This document shows, one piece after another, positions 1 to 8,961 of a DNA stretch of 64,000 bases. A model generated the notes under the pieces. That model saw nothing but the letters and a program-made list of their open reading frames with translations. It had not been told where the DNA came from and searched no databases. This DNA is from Bacillus glycinifermentans (GTDB lineage: Bacteria > Bacillota > Bacilli > Bacillales > Bacillaceae). Made by a program: the position numbers and the translations under genes. The first letter of the stretch is position 1, and the number at the start of each line of letters is the position of its first letter. The stretch spans positions 124,001 to 188,000 of the forward strand of contig NZ_LECW02000045.1 in assembly GCF_001042475.2 (NCBI RefSeq), read 5' to 3'.

Positions 1-440
1 GTTTCGTCCGTACGCCGATGGAGGTTATTAAACAGCCGATCTTTTTGAAAGAATTGGTCAGTTCATTAACAATGGGCGGCATCGCCACGGAAATCAGCGG
101 GAACAGCGCACCCATCAGCGGTTCAGAGCATCTGATATCCCATGCGCTCGATAAAATCTCAAAAAAACCGCAGATGCACGGTATACAAGTAGGGTTAGCC
201 ACCTATATAATGGCCCATGTCCAAAATCACCGTGCTCAGAGAATTGAAAAGGTGTTTACAAGGACGGGCTTTTTCGATTATGTAAAAACGCTTCATCTTG
301 ACAAACATGAATTTCGTGAAGCGATCAGCCTTTCTCACACGATGAAGCCAAACCGTTATACGTATTTGCATGAAAAGGCGTACCGTCAAAAAGCGCTTCG
401 TTTGCTTGATGAAGACCCCATTCTTCAAGACATATTTTAA
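1..440 (+). CDS. araM: sn-glycerol-1-phosphate dehydrogenase, C-terminal part (gene cut by window start)
   Basis: This is the last ~145 residues of an iron-type alcohol dehydrogenase family protein. It reads open from base 3 to the stop at 438-440, so the gene begins before the window. It contains GSEHLISHALD and, 20 residues later, MHGIQVG; the His residues in these two stretches fit the metal ligands of the AraM/EgsA family. In B. subtilis that enzyme reduces dihydroxyacetone phosphate to glycerol-1-phosphate for heptaprenylglyceryl phosphate synthesis. A stem-loop terminator follows directly. The family call is firm, but the N-terminal nucleotide-binding half is not visible. Confidence 0.85.
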   Translation, partial: FVRTPMEVIKQPIFLKELVSSLTMGGIATEISGNSAPISGSEHLISHALDKISKKPQMHGIQVGLATYIMAHVQNHRAQRIEKVFTRTGFFDYVKTLHLDKHEFREAISLSHTMKPNRYTYLHEKAYRQKALRLLDEDPILQDIF

Positions 441-447
441 GACATGC

Positions 448-476
448 AAACAGTCTCCGCGGGAGGCTGTTTTTTG
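448..476 (+). terminator. Rho-independent terminator after araM
   Basis: The arms AACAGTCTCC and GGAGGCTGTT flank a GC loop and are followed by a run of T, just downstream of the araM stop. Confidence 0.85.
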
Positions 477-594
477 CTGTTGGGAGTTTTCCGGATGATG
501 CCATAAAGGAAAAGCCAAGGACTGTGGTAAAATAAAGGAGAAATAGGTCATAGGTATGAGTTTGAGGCACGATTTTAATCAGGGAGAGTGGAAC

Positions 595-1407
595 ATGTAC
601 AAACTAATCGCGATAGATATGGATGGAACATTGTTGAATGACCTTCATGAGGTAACAGAGGAAGTGCGTGATGCCCTTCATGCGGGGAAAGCGCAAGGCG
701 TGAAGATCGTCCTTTGCACCGGACGCCCTCTCGGCGGAGTGAGCCGCTATCTGGAAGAACTGAATTTAAATGAAGATGGCGATTATGTTATCGCCTATAA
801 TGGTGCGCTTGTTCAAAATACGCATACACAGGAGGTCGTATCAGAGCTGACGCTCAGCTATGAAGATGTGAAATCTTTATATGAACTCAGCAAAACCCTT
901 GATACCCCGATGCACTTTTTTGACTCATCTTATTTATATACGCCAAACCGCGATATCAGCCCCTATACAGTCTATGAATCAAACGTCACCCAGGTTCCGC
1001 TCCGTTTTCGGACGCTGGACGAGATTCCGGAAGACATCCTGGTGACGAAGGCGATGTATATTGATGAGCCTGAGAAATTAGATCGGACCATCGCAAGCGT
1101 GCCTGAGGACATCAAAAAACGCTACACCATGGTCAAAAGCGCACCGTATTTTTATGAAATCCTTCATCCGGCGGCAAGCAAAGGCAATGCGGTCAAGCAG
1201 CTGGCCGACCTGTTGGGCATTGCGCAGCAGGAGGTCATGGCCATTGGGGACAACGGCAATGATCTGACAATGATCGAATGGGCGGGCTGCGGCGTCGCCA
1301 TGGGAAATGCGATACCGGAAGTAAAGGCGTCCGCGAATTACGAAACGCGTTCAAATAATGAAAACGGCGTGGCCCACGCGATACGTGAGCTTGTTTTATC
1401 CAAATAA
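595..1407 (+). CDS. yidA: Cof-type HAD-IIB sugar phosphatase
   Basis: A 270-residue haloacid-dehalogenase hydrolase, the usual length for YidA. HAD motif I is DMDGT near residue 8, motif II is CTGRP near 50, and motif IV is GDNGNDLTM near residue 220, with a C2-type (IIB) cap in between. Family members dephosphorylate small sugar phosphates in the cytoplasm; the true substrate is not evident. ATG 595 is preferred over an upstream in-frame start at 556 because AGGGAGAG sits at the right distance before it and it gives the family's standard N-terminus MYKLIAIDMDGT. It appears to be a single-gene unit between two terminators. Confidence 0.88.
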   Translation: MYKLIAIDMDGTLLNDLHEVTEEVRDALHAGKAQGVKIVLCTGRPLGGVSRYLEELNLNEDGDYVIAYNGALVQNTHTQEVVSELTLSYEDVKSLYELSKTLDTPMHFFDSSYLYTPNRDISPYTVYESNVTQVPLRFRTLDEIPEDILVTKAMYIDEPEKLDRTIASVPEDIKKRYTMVKSAPYFYEILHPAASKGNAVKQLADLLGIAQQEVMAIGDNGNDLTMIEWAGCGVAMGNAIPEVKASANYETRSNNENGVAHAIRELVLSK

Positions 1408-1443
1408 AAAAGCCGGCCTTATGAAAAGGCCGGCCTATTTTAC
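1408..1443. terminator. Bidirectional terminator between yidA and the ABC-F gene
   Basis: The near-perfect stem AAAAGCCGGCCTT/AAGGCCGGCCTATTTT lies between two converging genes. T-runs on both strands suggest it serves both. Its left end overlaps the minus-strand stop codon region. Confidence 0.85.
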
Positions 1444-2978
1444 ATTCTGATCCAGTCTTCGATCCGCCAGACGTGCGTCACCCAGTCTTCATAAAAGGAC
1501 GGTTCATGGGACACGAGCAAAATCGTTCCGTTATAGTTCGAGAGTGCTTTTTTTAAAGCGTATTTTGCCGATCTGTCAAGGTGGTTCGTCGGTTCGTCGA
1601 GGACGAGCAGGTTGCTTCTTGAAAGCATCAGCTCCGCAAGCCGGACTTTTGCCTGTTCACCTCCGCTGAGCGTGGCAAGCGGCTGGCTGATATGCTCCTG
1701 TGTCAAACCGGACATCACCAGCGTCTGCCTGATGTCTTTTTCTGCTACATTCGGAAAGAGCGCCTGTACTTTTTCAAGCGGCGTCTCGCGTGAGGCGAGG
1801 CTTTCCTGTTTAAAATAAGCGGCCTGCAAATGCTGTCCTGCCGTGACGATGCCGCTTAAGGGCTTAAGCTCGCCTAGCAGCGTGTTGACAAGCGTCGATT
1901 TTCCGGCGCCGTTTTCACCGACGATGGCGATTTTATCGCCCCGCTTTACAGTCAGGGAAAGCGGCTTGAATAATGGCACCGTGTAACCGGCCTCAAGCTT
2001 TTCCGTCTTGAGCACGGTCATCGCCGGATTCCGCCCCGTTGTAAATTCAAAGCGGGGGACATGAGAATCTGTCGGTTTTTCGATTCGCTTGATTTTGCTT
2101 AATGCTTTTTCCCTGCTTTTGGCCTGTTTCGCTTTTCGGACTCTGTTGCGGTCGATAAACGCCTCTAACTTTTTAATTTCCCTGTTCTGTTTTGCGTAAG
2201 CGGCTTCTGCCTGTGCCCGGCTTTGCGCATATTCCTTCAGAAAATATTGATAGTTGCCGGAGTAGCGTTTTATCGTTTGATGTTCCAGATGGAATGTAAC
2301 CGTCGTGATCTCATTTAAAAAGCGTTCGTCATGGGAGATGACGAGAAATGTGTGCTCATAGTTTTTCAAGTAGCCTGTCAGCCACTCAATGTGTGAGGCA
2401 TCCAAATAGTTGGTCGGCTCATCCAACAACAGCACATCAGGTTCTTCGAGCAGCAGCTTGGCCAGCAGCAGCTTCGTACGCTGGCCTCCGCTTAAAGCCG
2501 TGACATCCTGATCAAGGCCGATTTCCGTCAAGCCGAGGCCTTGGGCGGCATCCTCAATGTTGGCGCCGATTTGGTAAAATCCTGAAGCATCCAGTTCGGT
2601 CTGGAGCTCTCCGTATCTTTTCAGCATGACCTCCAGGTTGTCTCCGGGATCGGCCATTTTTTCAGCGAGCACATTCATTTCCATTTCGATTTCAAAAAGC
2701 CGTTCATAGGCCTTTTCCATGTACTGAAGGATGGTGGTGCCAGCCGTCAGCTCGGCGTGCTGCTTGAGAAAACCGGCCCGGACATTCGGATGCCATTCGA
2801 TGTACCCGTCATCAGGCAACAGGCTTCCGGTCAAAAGCCGGAACAATGTCGACTTTCCGGCGCCGTTTGCCCCGACGAGGCCGGCATGCTCGCCTTTCAG
2901 CAAGCGGAAGCTGACATTCCGGAATATGATCCGGTCTCCGTACATATGGGTAAGGTTCGTTACATTGACAATACTCAT
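1440..2978 (-). CDS. ABC-F family ATPase (ribosome-protection or translation-factor type)
   Basis: A 512-residue protein with two ABC domains and no membrane segment. The first domain has Walker A GANGAGKST near residue 36, signature LSGGQ and LLLDEPTNYLD. A basic alpha-helical linker (about residues 240-310, ending in KAKQAKSREKALSKIKR) follows, then Walker A GENGAGKST, LSGGE and LVLDEPTNHLD. This is the ABC-F layout; members bind the ribosomal E site and either act in translation or give resistance to drugs at the peptidyl-transferase centre. It is not recognisably VmlR, LsaA or YkpA, so I give no symbol. ATG 2978 is chosen over 3020 because GAAGGAGAG lies 7 bases before it. The gene has a strong promoter and a long structured leader with its own small ORF and a terminator, a layout typical of antibiotic-induced ABC-F genes. 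Confidence 0.85.
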   Translation of the reverse strand: MSIVNVTNLTHMYGDRIIFRNVSFRLLKGEHAGLVGANGAGKSTLFRLLTGSLLPDDGYIEWHPNVRAGFLKQHAELTAGTTILQYMEKAYERLFEIEMEMNVLAEKMADPGDNLEVMLKRYGELQTELDASGFYQIGANIEDAAQGLGLTEIGLDQDVTALSGGQRTKLLLAKLLLEEPDVLLLDEPTNYLDASHIEWLTGYLKNYEHTFLVISHDERFLNEITTVTFHLEHQTIKRYSGNYQYFLKEYAQSRAQAEAAYAKQNREIKKLEAFIDRNRVRKAKQAKSREKALSKIKRIEKPTDSHVPRFEFTTGRNPAMTVLKTEKLEAGYTVPLFKPLSLTVKRGDKIAIVGENGAGKSTLVNTLLGELKPLSGIVTAGQHLQAAYFKQESLASRETPLEKVQALFPNVAEKDIRQTLVMSGLTQEHISQPLATLSGGEQAKVRLAELMLSRSNLLVLDEPTNHLDRSAKYALKKALSNYNGTILLVSHEPSFYEDWVTHVWRIEDWIRM

Positions 2979-3058
2979 GATCATTCTCTCCTTCAGGCTT
3001 ATTTTTGAAAAACAAGCCATCTAAAGAGAACAGCGCGAAGCATCGCCATCCTGCCGGC

Positions 3059-3094
3059 AAAAAAAGCGGGTAAGGCAAATACACCTCACCCGCT
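3059..3094 (-). terminator. Leader attenuator upstream of the ABC-F gene
   Basis: On the minus strand AGCGGGTGAGG pairs with CCTTACCCGCT (one mismatch) and is followed by seven T. It lies between the leader peptide and the ABC-F ribosome-binding site, so it must be read through for the gene to be expressed. Confidence 0.85.
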
Positions 3095-3184
3095 ACATAT
3101 GAACATACAGCAAGAAAGGATGTGAAATCGTATCAAACTGTTCCCGAGATGGCTTGTCTAAAAAAGGGCAGACTTCTCCCGTCT

Positions 3185-3226
3185 TTAAGCCAATTCTCTT
3201 TTAAGAACAGTTGATAAGATTTTCAT
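3185..3226 (-). CDS. 13-residue leader peptide MKILSTVLKRELA
   Basis: A short ORF encoding MKILSTVLKRELA starts 6 bases after GAGGTGG, an excellent ribosome-binding site. It begins ~40 nt downstream of the perfect promoter and lies ahead of the attenuator. Its codons include ATCAACTGTTC, which can pair with GAACAGTTTGAT ~60 nt downstream; the stop region TGGCTT can pair with AAGCCA inside that stem. A ribosome translating or stalled here would disrupt both stems. This is the usual architecture for antibiotic-sensing leader peptides (as with erm and several ABC-F genes). Function is inferred from layout only. Confidence 0.65.
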   Translation of the reverse strand: MKILSTVLKRELA

Positions 3227-3267
3227 TCCTTTCCACCTCATGCAGTCAAAATTTCCTTCATTATCAA

Positions 3268-3296
3268 ATTATATGAAGGACGGGTACGGATGTCAA
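3268..3296 (-). promoter_or_regulatory. Consensus sigma-A promoter for the ABC-F leader transcript
   Basis: TTGACA (3291-3296) and TATAAT (3268-3273) match the consensus exactly with a 17-base spacer, reading leftward toward the leader peptide. Confidence 0.9.
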
Positions 3297-3317
3297 ATTG
3301 CTCATTTCCATTACATA

Positions 3318-3346
3318 TTGACATCAATCAGACGGTATGTTATTTA
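3318..3346 (+). promoter_or_regulatory. Candidate htpG promoter
   Basis: TTGACA at 3318-3323 is followed after 17 bases by a weak -10 TATTTA at 3341-3346. No CIRCE element is seen. In B. subtilis htpG depends on sigma-A plus an unusual downstream control element; the AT-rich sequence TTGAAAAATCG after this -10 could correspond to it, but this is a guess. Confidence 0.5.
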
Positions 3347-3405
3347 AGATGTGAATAGGAAGGATATTGAAAAATCGTTTTCATCACAAAAAGGAGAGAG
3401 AAAAG

Positions 3406-5286
3406 ATGGCTAAAAAAGAATTCAAAGCAGAATCCAAAAGATTGTTAGACATCATGATTAACTCAATTTACTCCCAAAAGGAAGTCTTTTTAAGGGAGCT
3501 GATCTCCAACGCGAGCGACGCCATCGATAAAATCTACTACAAAGCGCTCACGGATGATTCTTTAACATTTCACAAAGATGACTATTACATAAAAGTGAAG
3601 GCCGATAAGGAAAACAGAACATTGACCGTATCAGATACCGGGATCGGCATGACAAAAGAGGAGCTGGAAGAGCACCTCGGAACGATCGCAAAGAGCGGTT
3701 CGCTTGCGTTTAAGCAGGAAAATGAACTGAAAGACGGGCACGATATCATCGGCCAGTTCGGCGTCGGATTTTACGCCGCGTTTATGGTGGCTGATGTTGT
3801 CACCGTTATCACAAAGGCGCTTGGCAGCGATGAAGCGTATAAGTGGGAATCTGCGGGAGCCGACGGGTATACGATCGAGCCCTGCCAAAAAGATAACGTC
3901 GGTACAGACATCATTCTGAAACTGAAAGAAAATACGGATGATGAAAGTTATGATGAATACCTTGACGTGCACCGTTTAAGATCAATCATTAAATCGTATT
4001 CCGATTTCATCCGCTATCCGATCAAGATGGATGTCACCGTCAATAAGCCGAAAGAAGACGGCGAAAACGAATTCGAAGAAGTCCAGGAAGAGCAGACAGT
4101 CAACAGCATGGTGCCGATTTGGCGGAAAAATAAAAACGAGCTCACAAAAGAGGATTATGAAGCGTTTTATGCGGAAAAGCACTACGGTTTTGACAAACCG
4201 CTCGCCCATATTCATACGAGCGTCGACGGTGCAGTCAGATACCATGCCATATTGTTCGTACCGGAGAACATTCCGTTCAACTATTATTCAAAAGAATTTG
4301 AGAAAGGCCTGGAGCTGTATTCAAACGGGGTCTTGATCATGAACAAATGCCCGGATCTGCTCCCTGACCACTTCAGCTTTGTGAAGGGAATGGTAGATTC
4401 AGAGGATCTATCCCTCAACATTTCAAGAGAGATGCTCCAGCATGACCGCCAGCTCAAGCTGATCGCCAAAAACATCAGCAAGAAAATCAAAAATGAGCTG
4501 AAAAGCCTGCTGAAAAATGACAGGGAAAAATACGAGTCTTTTTATCAATCGTTCGGCAGACAGCTCAAGTTTGGCGTCTACAACGAATTCGGCGCCAACA
4601 AAGACATGCTGAAGGACTTGCTGCTGTTCTACTCTTCCAAAGAGAAAAAGCTTGTCACGCTGGATGAGTACGTATCGAGAATGCCTGAAGATCAGAAATT
4701 TATTTACTACGCGTCAGGAGACTCGTATGCCCGGATCGAAAAGCTTCCGCAAACTGAGCTCGTTTCGGAAAAAGGATACGAGATTTTATACTTTACCGAA
4801 GACATTGACGAGTTTGCCATTAAAATGCTGGGGCAGTATCAGGAGAAAGAATTCAAATCCGTCTCAAGCGGCGACCTCGGAATCGAGGCAGACGAAGACC
4901 AAAACAAATCTGATGCGGACGAGAAAGAGCACAAAGCCCTTTTCGACGAAATGAAAAGCATACTGGCCGACAAAGTCAAAAGCGTAAGGGCGTCAAAACG
5001 CCTGAAAACCCACTCTGTATGCCTTGCTGCCGACGGCGAAGTCACGATCGAAATGGAGAAAATTTTAAACGCCATGCCTGACAATCAGCATGTCAAAGCC
5101 GACAAAGTACTGGAGATCAATACAAATCACGACGTTTTCAAAACGCTTCAGGACGCTTTTGAAAGCGATAAAGAAAAATTCAAACTGTACACAGGCCTCC
5201 TGTACAACCAGGCCCTTCTCATCGAAGGTCTGCCGATCGAAGATCCTGTCGAGTTTACGAACGATATCTGCAAAGTAATGTCGTAA
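3406..5286 (+). CDS. htpG: Molecular chaperone HtpG (Hsp90)
   Basis: A 626-residue bacterial Hsp90, the same length as the B. subtilis protein. The N-terminal GHKL ATPase domain shows [12 protein letters not shown], the ATP-lid residues DTGIGM and the glycine-rich [14 protein letters not shown]. Middle and C-terminal dimerisation domains follow; the eukaryotic MEEVD tail is absent, as in all bacterial forms. It remodels client proteins in the cytosol using ATP. ATG 3406 is chosen over 3367 because AAGGAGAG precedes it and [15 protein letters not shown] is the standard N-terminus. The gene is monocistronic, diverging from the ABC-F gene and ending at a strong terminator. Confidence 0.97.
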   Translation: MAKKEFKAESKRLLDIMINSIYSQKEVFLRELISNASDAIDKIYYKALTDDSLTFHKDDYYIKVKADKENRTLTVSDTGIGMTKEELEEHLGTIAKSGSLAFKQENELKDGHDIIGQFGVGFYAAFMVADVVTVITKALGSDEAYKWESAGADGYTIEPCQKDNVGTDIILKLKENTDDESYDEYLDVHRLRSIIKSYSDFIRYPIKMDVTVNKPKEDGENEFEEVQEEQTVNSMVPIWRKNKNELTKEDYEAFYAEKHYGFDKPLAHIHTSVDGAVRYHAILFVPENIPFNYYSKEFEKGLELYSNGVLIMNKCPDLLPDHFSFVKGMVDSEDLSLNISREMLQHDRQLKLIAKNISKKIKNELKSLLKNDREKYESFYQSFGRQLKFGVYNEFGANKDMLKDLLLFYSSKEKKLVTLDEYVSRMPEDQKFIYYASGDSYARIEKLPQTELVSEKGYEILYFTEDIDEFAIKMLGQYQEKEFKSVSSGDLGIEADEDQNKSDADEKEHKALFDEMKSILADKVKSVRASKRLKTHSVCLAADGEVTIEMEKILNAMPDNQHVKADKVLEINTNHDVFKTLQDAFESDKEKFKLYTGLLYNQALLIEGLPIEDPVEFTNDICKVMS

Positions 5287-5290
5287 AAAT

Positions 5291-5335
5291 AAGCTGCGTC
5301 TCGAGAAGCCTCGAGACGCAGCTTTTACTTTGCTT
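5291..5335 (+). terminator. Terminator after htpG
   Basis: A 15-bp arm AAGCTGCGTCTCGAG pairs with CTCGAGACGCAGCTT around a 4-base loop, followed by T-rich sequence. On the other strand it could also end the glpQT transcript. Confidence 0.9.
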
Positions 5336-5339
5336 TTTT

Positions 5340-5423
5340 TTACGTCTTTGCCAAGGACAAGAATGCACCGGAAGTCTTGAAACTCTTCAGCAGCCAGCTC
5401 TTTGATATTGGGGGATCACCCAT
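5340..5423 (-). CDS. Possible small ORF or gene remnant downstream of glpT
   Basis: Directly after glpT on the same strand, GAAAGGA precedes an ATG opening a 27-codon frame (MGDPPISKSW...). A different frame of the same stretch, without a start codon, reads ELAAEEFQDFRCILVLGKD, which looks more like ordinary protein. I do not recognise either. It may be a decayed gene tail or chance. Confidence 0.2.
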   Translation of the reverse strand: MGDPPISKSWLLKSFKTSGAFLSLAKT

Positions 5424-5437
5424 TTCTATCCTTTCAC

Positions 5438-6799
5438 TTAATGCTTGACGACCTCCTGTCCACGAACATTCCAAGTCATCGCAAAGATGAGGGCAGCAAT
5501 CGCGCAGGAAGCCGTTAATAAAGTAAATCCTGCGTTCCAGCCGGCTGCATCAACGATGGCTCCCATTAAAGCGTTGGCTGTCATCGTTCCGCCAAGGTAG
5601 CCGAACAGGCCTGTAAGCCCTGCGGCGGTTCCGGCTGCTTTTTTCGGTACAAAGTCAAGCGCCTGCAAGCCGATCAGCATGACCGGGCCGTAGATGAGAA
5701 ATCCGATCGCAATCAAGGAAATCATGTCGACCAACGGATTTCCCGCAGGGTTGAACCAGTATACGAGCACGGCGATCAACACGCCGAGCATAAAGACAAA
5801 GCCGGCAGGTCCGCGGCGTCCTTTAAACCATTTATCAGAGATCCAGCCGCATAAAAGCGTTCCCGGAATACCCGCCCATTCATACAGAAAATAGGCAACG
5901 CTTGATTTGCTCATATCAAACCCTTTTTCTTCGCTTAAATAGGTAGGCGCCCAGTCCAATACGCCGTAGCGGACGAAATAGACAAAAATGTTCGCAAGTG
6001 CGATCGCCCAAACCCATTTATTATTTAATACGTATTTAAACAGGATTTCCTTTGTCGATAATTCGGTTTCAAACGTTTTTTTCGTTTTTGTTGAATAATC
6101 GTTGCGATATTCTTCAATCGGCGGCAGTCCGACAGACTGCGGCGTATCGCGGATTAAGAAATATGAGATAAATGCGATGACGATTGCGACGAGTGCAGGC
6201 AATATAAACACGCCTTCATATCCTGAAGAAGATGTGCCGGCGATTCCGGCGAATACTGCAACACCCGCAATGGCAATTGGAGCCATCAATCCGCCTCCGA
6301 CATTGTGGGCGACGTTCCAGATCGCCGTTTTATTTCCCCTTTCGCTCACGCTGAACCAGTGAACGAGGACGCGTCCTGACGGAGGCCAGCCCATCCCCTG
6401 AAACCAGCCGTTTAAAAACAGCATAATAAACATGACGGCTACAGAAGAAGTAAAGAAAGGAACAAACCCCATAAGCAGGCTGATGATGGCGGAAAGAATC
6501 AAACCTGCCGGCAGGAACATTCTCGGATTGCTTCTGTCCGATATCGTCGCCATCACAAACTTGCTGATGCCGTAAGACAGCGAAAGGGCTGACAAGGCCA
6601 GGCCCAGCTGTGATTTTGAAAACCCTTCTTCGATAAAATACGGCATGGCGAGCGAGAAATTTTTGCGAATTAAATAGTATGCTGCATATCCGATGAAAAT
6701 GCCGAGAAACACTTGCAGTCTGAATTTCTTATATTCAGCATCGATTTTTTCATCAGGCAATCTGTCAATCGGCGGTGCAGGTTTAAAAAGCTTAATCAT
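5438..6799 (-). CDS. glpT: Glycerol-3-phosphate permease
   Basis: A 453-residue major-facilitator protein of the organophosphate:phosphate antiporter family with about 12 membrane segments. Characteristic stretches include [13 protein letters not shown] near residue 37, [14 protein letters not shown] near 130 and [14 protein letters not shown] near 217, all as in B. subtilis GlpT. It imports glycerol-3-phosphate in exchange for phosphate. CAGGAGGACAAC precedes ATG 6799. It follows glpQ by 20 bases, the B. subtilis glpQ-glpT order, so it takes up the glycerol-3-phosphate that secreted GlpQ releases. Its only visible promoter lies upstream of glpQ. Polarity from the frameshifted glpQ could reduce its expression. 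Confidence 0.95.
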   Translation of the reverse strand: MIKLFKPAPPIDRLPDEKIDAEYKKFRLQVFLGIFIGYAAYYLIRKNFSLAMPYFIEEGFSKSQLGLALSALSLSYGISKFVMATISDRSNPRMFLPAGLILSAIISLLMGFVPFFTSSVAVMFIMLFLNGWFQGMGWPPSGRVLVHWFSVSERGNKTAIWNVAHNVGGGLMAPIAIAGVAVFAGIAGTSSSGYEGVFILPALVAIVIAFISYFLIRDTPQSVGLPPIEEYRNDYSTKTKKTFETELSTKEILFKYVLNNKWVWAIALANIFVYFVRYGVLDWAPTYLSEEKGFDMSKSSVAYFLYEWAGIPGTLLCGWISDKWFKGRRGPAGFVFMLGVLIAVLVYWFNPAGNPLVDMISLIAIGFLIYGPVMLIGLQALDFVPKKAAGTAAGLTGLFGYLGGTMTANALMGAIVDAAGWNAGFTLLTASCAIAALIFAMTWNVRGQEVVKH

Positions 6800-6819
6800 G
6801 TTGTCCTCCTGTGTCTGTA

Positions 6820-7705
6820 TTACTTGTTTTCGTTTAACACTTCATGCAGGCGATCGGGAAAGTTGGTGAACATTCCGGTGACGCCCCAATCGAACAGTCT
6901 CTGCATGTCTTCTTTTTCATTGACAGTATAAGGGTGAACGAGCAATCCGTGTTTGCGCACCTTTTGGACGTATGCTCGATCAATTTGATCAAAGTTCATC
7001 CCGAGACCGACGCTGTAAGATTGATACGCCTCAAGCTCGTCATCCGAAACGGCCGCCGGCCCATCGTACCAAAGCAGCTGCACAAGAGGGATGCCAGGGT
7101 CCAGGCGGTGAATGATCTTTAAGCTTTCAGTGCTGAACGATTGATGACTTTGTTCGAATGAACGCTTGGCCCCGTTAATTTATATTTTTTTAGGATTTGC
7201 AGCAGCTTTTCTTCCATTTTTGGATAGACTTCGGGCGATTTTGTTTCAATATAATAGCGGCGTTTCTGCCGAACTTTTGAATCACCTCTTCGAGCGTTGG
7301 AACCTTCAACCCGGCGTACTCATCTTTCGCCGATTCGGGATATTTTTTATTAAACCACGAGCCGGCATCCAGTTTTTTGATTTCTTTTAATGTATGATCT
7401 TTGACCGGTCCCGTTCCGTTTGTTGTGCGGTCCAGTGTTTCATCATGCATGGCAATCAATCGGCCGTCTTTTGTCATTTGCAGATCGATTTCTATGTAAT
7501 CTCCTTTCATACGCTGTCCAAGCTCATAGGCTGATAGAGTATGTTCAGGGGCATGGCCCGATGCACCGCGGTGGGCGATGTTTAGTATTTTATTAGGATT
7601 GAGCGGTTTGGCGGCCGGTTGCGCAGCCTCCGCCTGAACGCCCGCTCCTAAGCCGGTTCCGATCAGAGCGGCGCACATGAATACACTGCGTAAAAGTCCT
7701 TTCAC
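6820..7705 (-). pseudogene. glpQ: Glycerophosphodiester phosphodiesterase, broken by two frameshifts
   Basis: Read across three frames this is a complete secreted GlpQ. It has a GTG start at 7705 after AAAGGGG, a signal peptide ([15 protein letters not shown], cleavage probably after AEA), then the catalytic core [25 protein letters not shown] and TTNGTG, and at the end HPYTVNEKEDMQRLFDWGVTG. The first frame runs off into a stop at 7190 after FGRNAA. The correct continuation [17 protein letters not shown] lies in a second frame from ~7257, and QSFSTESLKIIHRLDPG lies in a third frame from ~7142. Each break looks like one missing base. The intact enzyme hydrolyses glycerophosphodiesters to glycerol-3-phosphate. 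Either the gene is dead in this strain or the assembly has two errors. Confidence 0.88.
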
Positions 7706-7796
7706 TTTGTTCGTTTCCCCTTTCTTTTTTTGGATCAAAAATTCACTTTCCCCCTTTGGATATGAATCTGCTAATAAAGCGACATAGAAAAAAGAC

Positions 7797-7832
7797 CCCA
7801 AAAAAACCTCTCTGAAACTAAAGGGTTTTTCT
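7797..7832 (-). promoter_or_regulatory. Leader stem-loop of glpQT, possible GlpP-controlled terminator
   Basis: On the minus strand AAAAACCCTTTAGTTTCAGAGAGGTTTTTTT forms an imperfect hairpin with a T-run, about 45 nt downstream of the predicted transcription start and before the glpQ ribosome-binding site. In B. subtilis the glp operons are controlled by GlpP antitermination at such leaders. The role here is inferred from position. Confidence 0.55.
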
Positions 7833-7875
7833 GTGGATCTCCTGAATCTCCGTCACTATTATTAACTTAATCCCT

Positions 7876-7903
7876 ATCATATCAGAGTTGGAAGCGCTGT
7901 CAA
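7876..7903 (-). promoter_or_regulatory. glpQT promoter overlapped by a cre site
   Basis: TTGACA (7898-7903) and TATGAT (7876-7881) have a 16-base spacer. TTGACAGCGCTTCCAA (7888-7903) overlaps the -35 and matches the CcpA cre consensus WTGNNARCGNWWWCAW at 15 of 16 positions, so glucose repression by blocking polymerase binding is expected. Confidence 0.8.
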
Positions 7904-7912
7904 TATTTTTTG

Positions 7913-7945
7913 TAAAAAAACCTATCATGGAAGATAGGTTTTTTA
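7913..7945 (-). terminator. Terminator after iolR-iolS
   Basis: AACCTATC/GATAGGTT stem with a 6-base loop and flanking T/A runs, just past the iolS stop. It may work in both directions. Confidence 0.85.
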
Positions 7946-7950
7946 AATGT

Positions 7951-8886
7951 TTATTTTGCAAACAATTGGTCGATGTCATCGATATCGTCTTGAGACAGTT
8001 TGACATCAGCCGTTTTTAAGTTATCCAGCAGCTGGTCTGCGCGTTTTGCTCCCGGAATCAACATGTCAATCTCCGGTCTTGCAAGGTACCAGGCTAATAC
8101 GACGTGAGCGATGTCAACATTGTGCTTCTCAGCGATCGGGACCAGCTCGTTCACTTTTCTGATATTTTCTTTAAAACGGTCGCTTTGGAAATGTTCCATC
8201 TCCCTGCGGAGGTCGCCTTCAGGGAATGTCGTGTCTTCTGTATATTTACCTGCGAGCAGTCCTGATACGAGCGGGAAGTACGGAACAAACGAAATATCAT
8301 GCTCCTGGATATACGGGAAATAGGTCGTTTCCGCTTCCCTGTTCAACAGGTTGTATTCGCCTTGGAAAACATCAACAAGTCCGTCTTTATTCGCTTCTTT
8401 AAGCTGTTCGAGAGAGAAATTGGAGACGCCGATCGCCCGGATTTTCCCCGCTTTTTTCAGCTCGTTGAGCGCTTGGACGGCTTCATCTTTCGGCGTATGT
8501 TCGTCTGGGAAGTGAATGTAGAAGAGATCGATGTAATCTGTTTGCAGACGCTGTAAGCTCTCGTCCACAGACTTCTTCAAAAATGCCGGAGAGTTGTCAA
8601 AGACAAAATCGTTTCCTTCTTTCCTGTGAGCCGCTTTCGTTGCAATCACAACATCTTCGCGGTTGAATTCGCGGAGGACTTCACCGATCAGCTCCTCAGA
8701 ACGGCCGATTCCGTATATGTATGCAGTATCCAGCATCGTCACGCCGTTTTTGAGCGCTTCCCTAACCAGTTCTTTTCCCGTTTCTTCATTCAGGTTCGGA
8801 TAGAGGTTATGGCCGCCGACTGCATTTGTTCCCAAACCGATCGGAAATACGTGAAGATCAGACTTGCCCATTCTTACTTTTTTCAT
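7951..8886 (-). CDS. iolS: Aldo/keto reductase IolS
   Basis: A 311-residue aldo/keto reductase very like B. subtilis IolS from the first residue ([18 protein letters not shown]). The catalytic tetrad is visible: Asp and Tyr in [11 protein letters not shown], Lys in IATKAAHRK and His in YIHFPDEH. The NADPH-binding tail is PGAKRADQL. The enzyme reduces carbonyl compounds with NADPH; its exact role in inositol metabolism is not settled. GGAGGGG precedes ATG 8886. It follows iolR by 75 bases on the same strand and ends at a terminator, so the two likely form one IolR-controlled transcript. Confidence 0.94.
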   Translation of the reverse strand: MKKVRMGKSDLHVFPIGLGTNAVGGHNLYPNLNEETGKELVREALKNGVTMLDTAYIYGIGRSEELIGEVLREFNREDVVIATKAAHRKEGNDFVFDNSPAFLKKSVDESLQRLQTDYIDLFYIHFPDEHTPKDEAVQALNELKKAGKIRAIGVSNFSLEQLKEANKDGLVDVFQGEYNLLNREAETTYFPYIQEHDISFVPYFPLVSGLLAGKYTEDTTFPEGDLRREMEHFQSDRFKENIRKVNELVPIAEKHNVDIAHVVLAWYLARPEIDMLIPGAKRADQLLDNLKTADVKLSQDDIDDIDQLFAK

Positions 8887-8915
8887 CGTTTCCCCTCCAA
8901 AAAATTAATAGACAG

Positions 8916-8940
8916 ACTTGACCGGCCCGGCCGGCCAAGT
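8916..8940 (-). other. GC-rich hairpin between iolR and iolS
   Basis: ACTTGGCCGGC pairs with GCCGGTCAAGT around CGG. No T-run follows at once, so it is more likely an mRNA-stabilising or partial-termination element than a full terminator. Confidence 0.5.
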
Positions 8941-8961
8941 TGTTCTCTTTCACTATAAACG

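Noticed and set aside
1440-3020. VmlR or other named antibiotic-resistance ABC-F identity
   Set aside because: The sequence does not match VmlR or LsaA as I remember them; only the ABC-F class and the leader architecture are supported.
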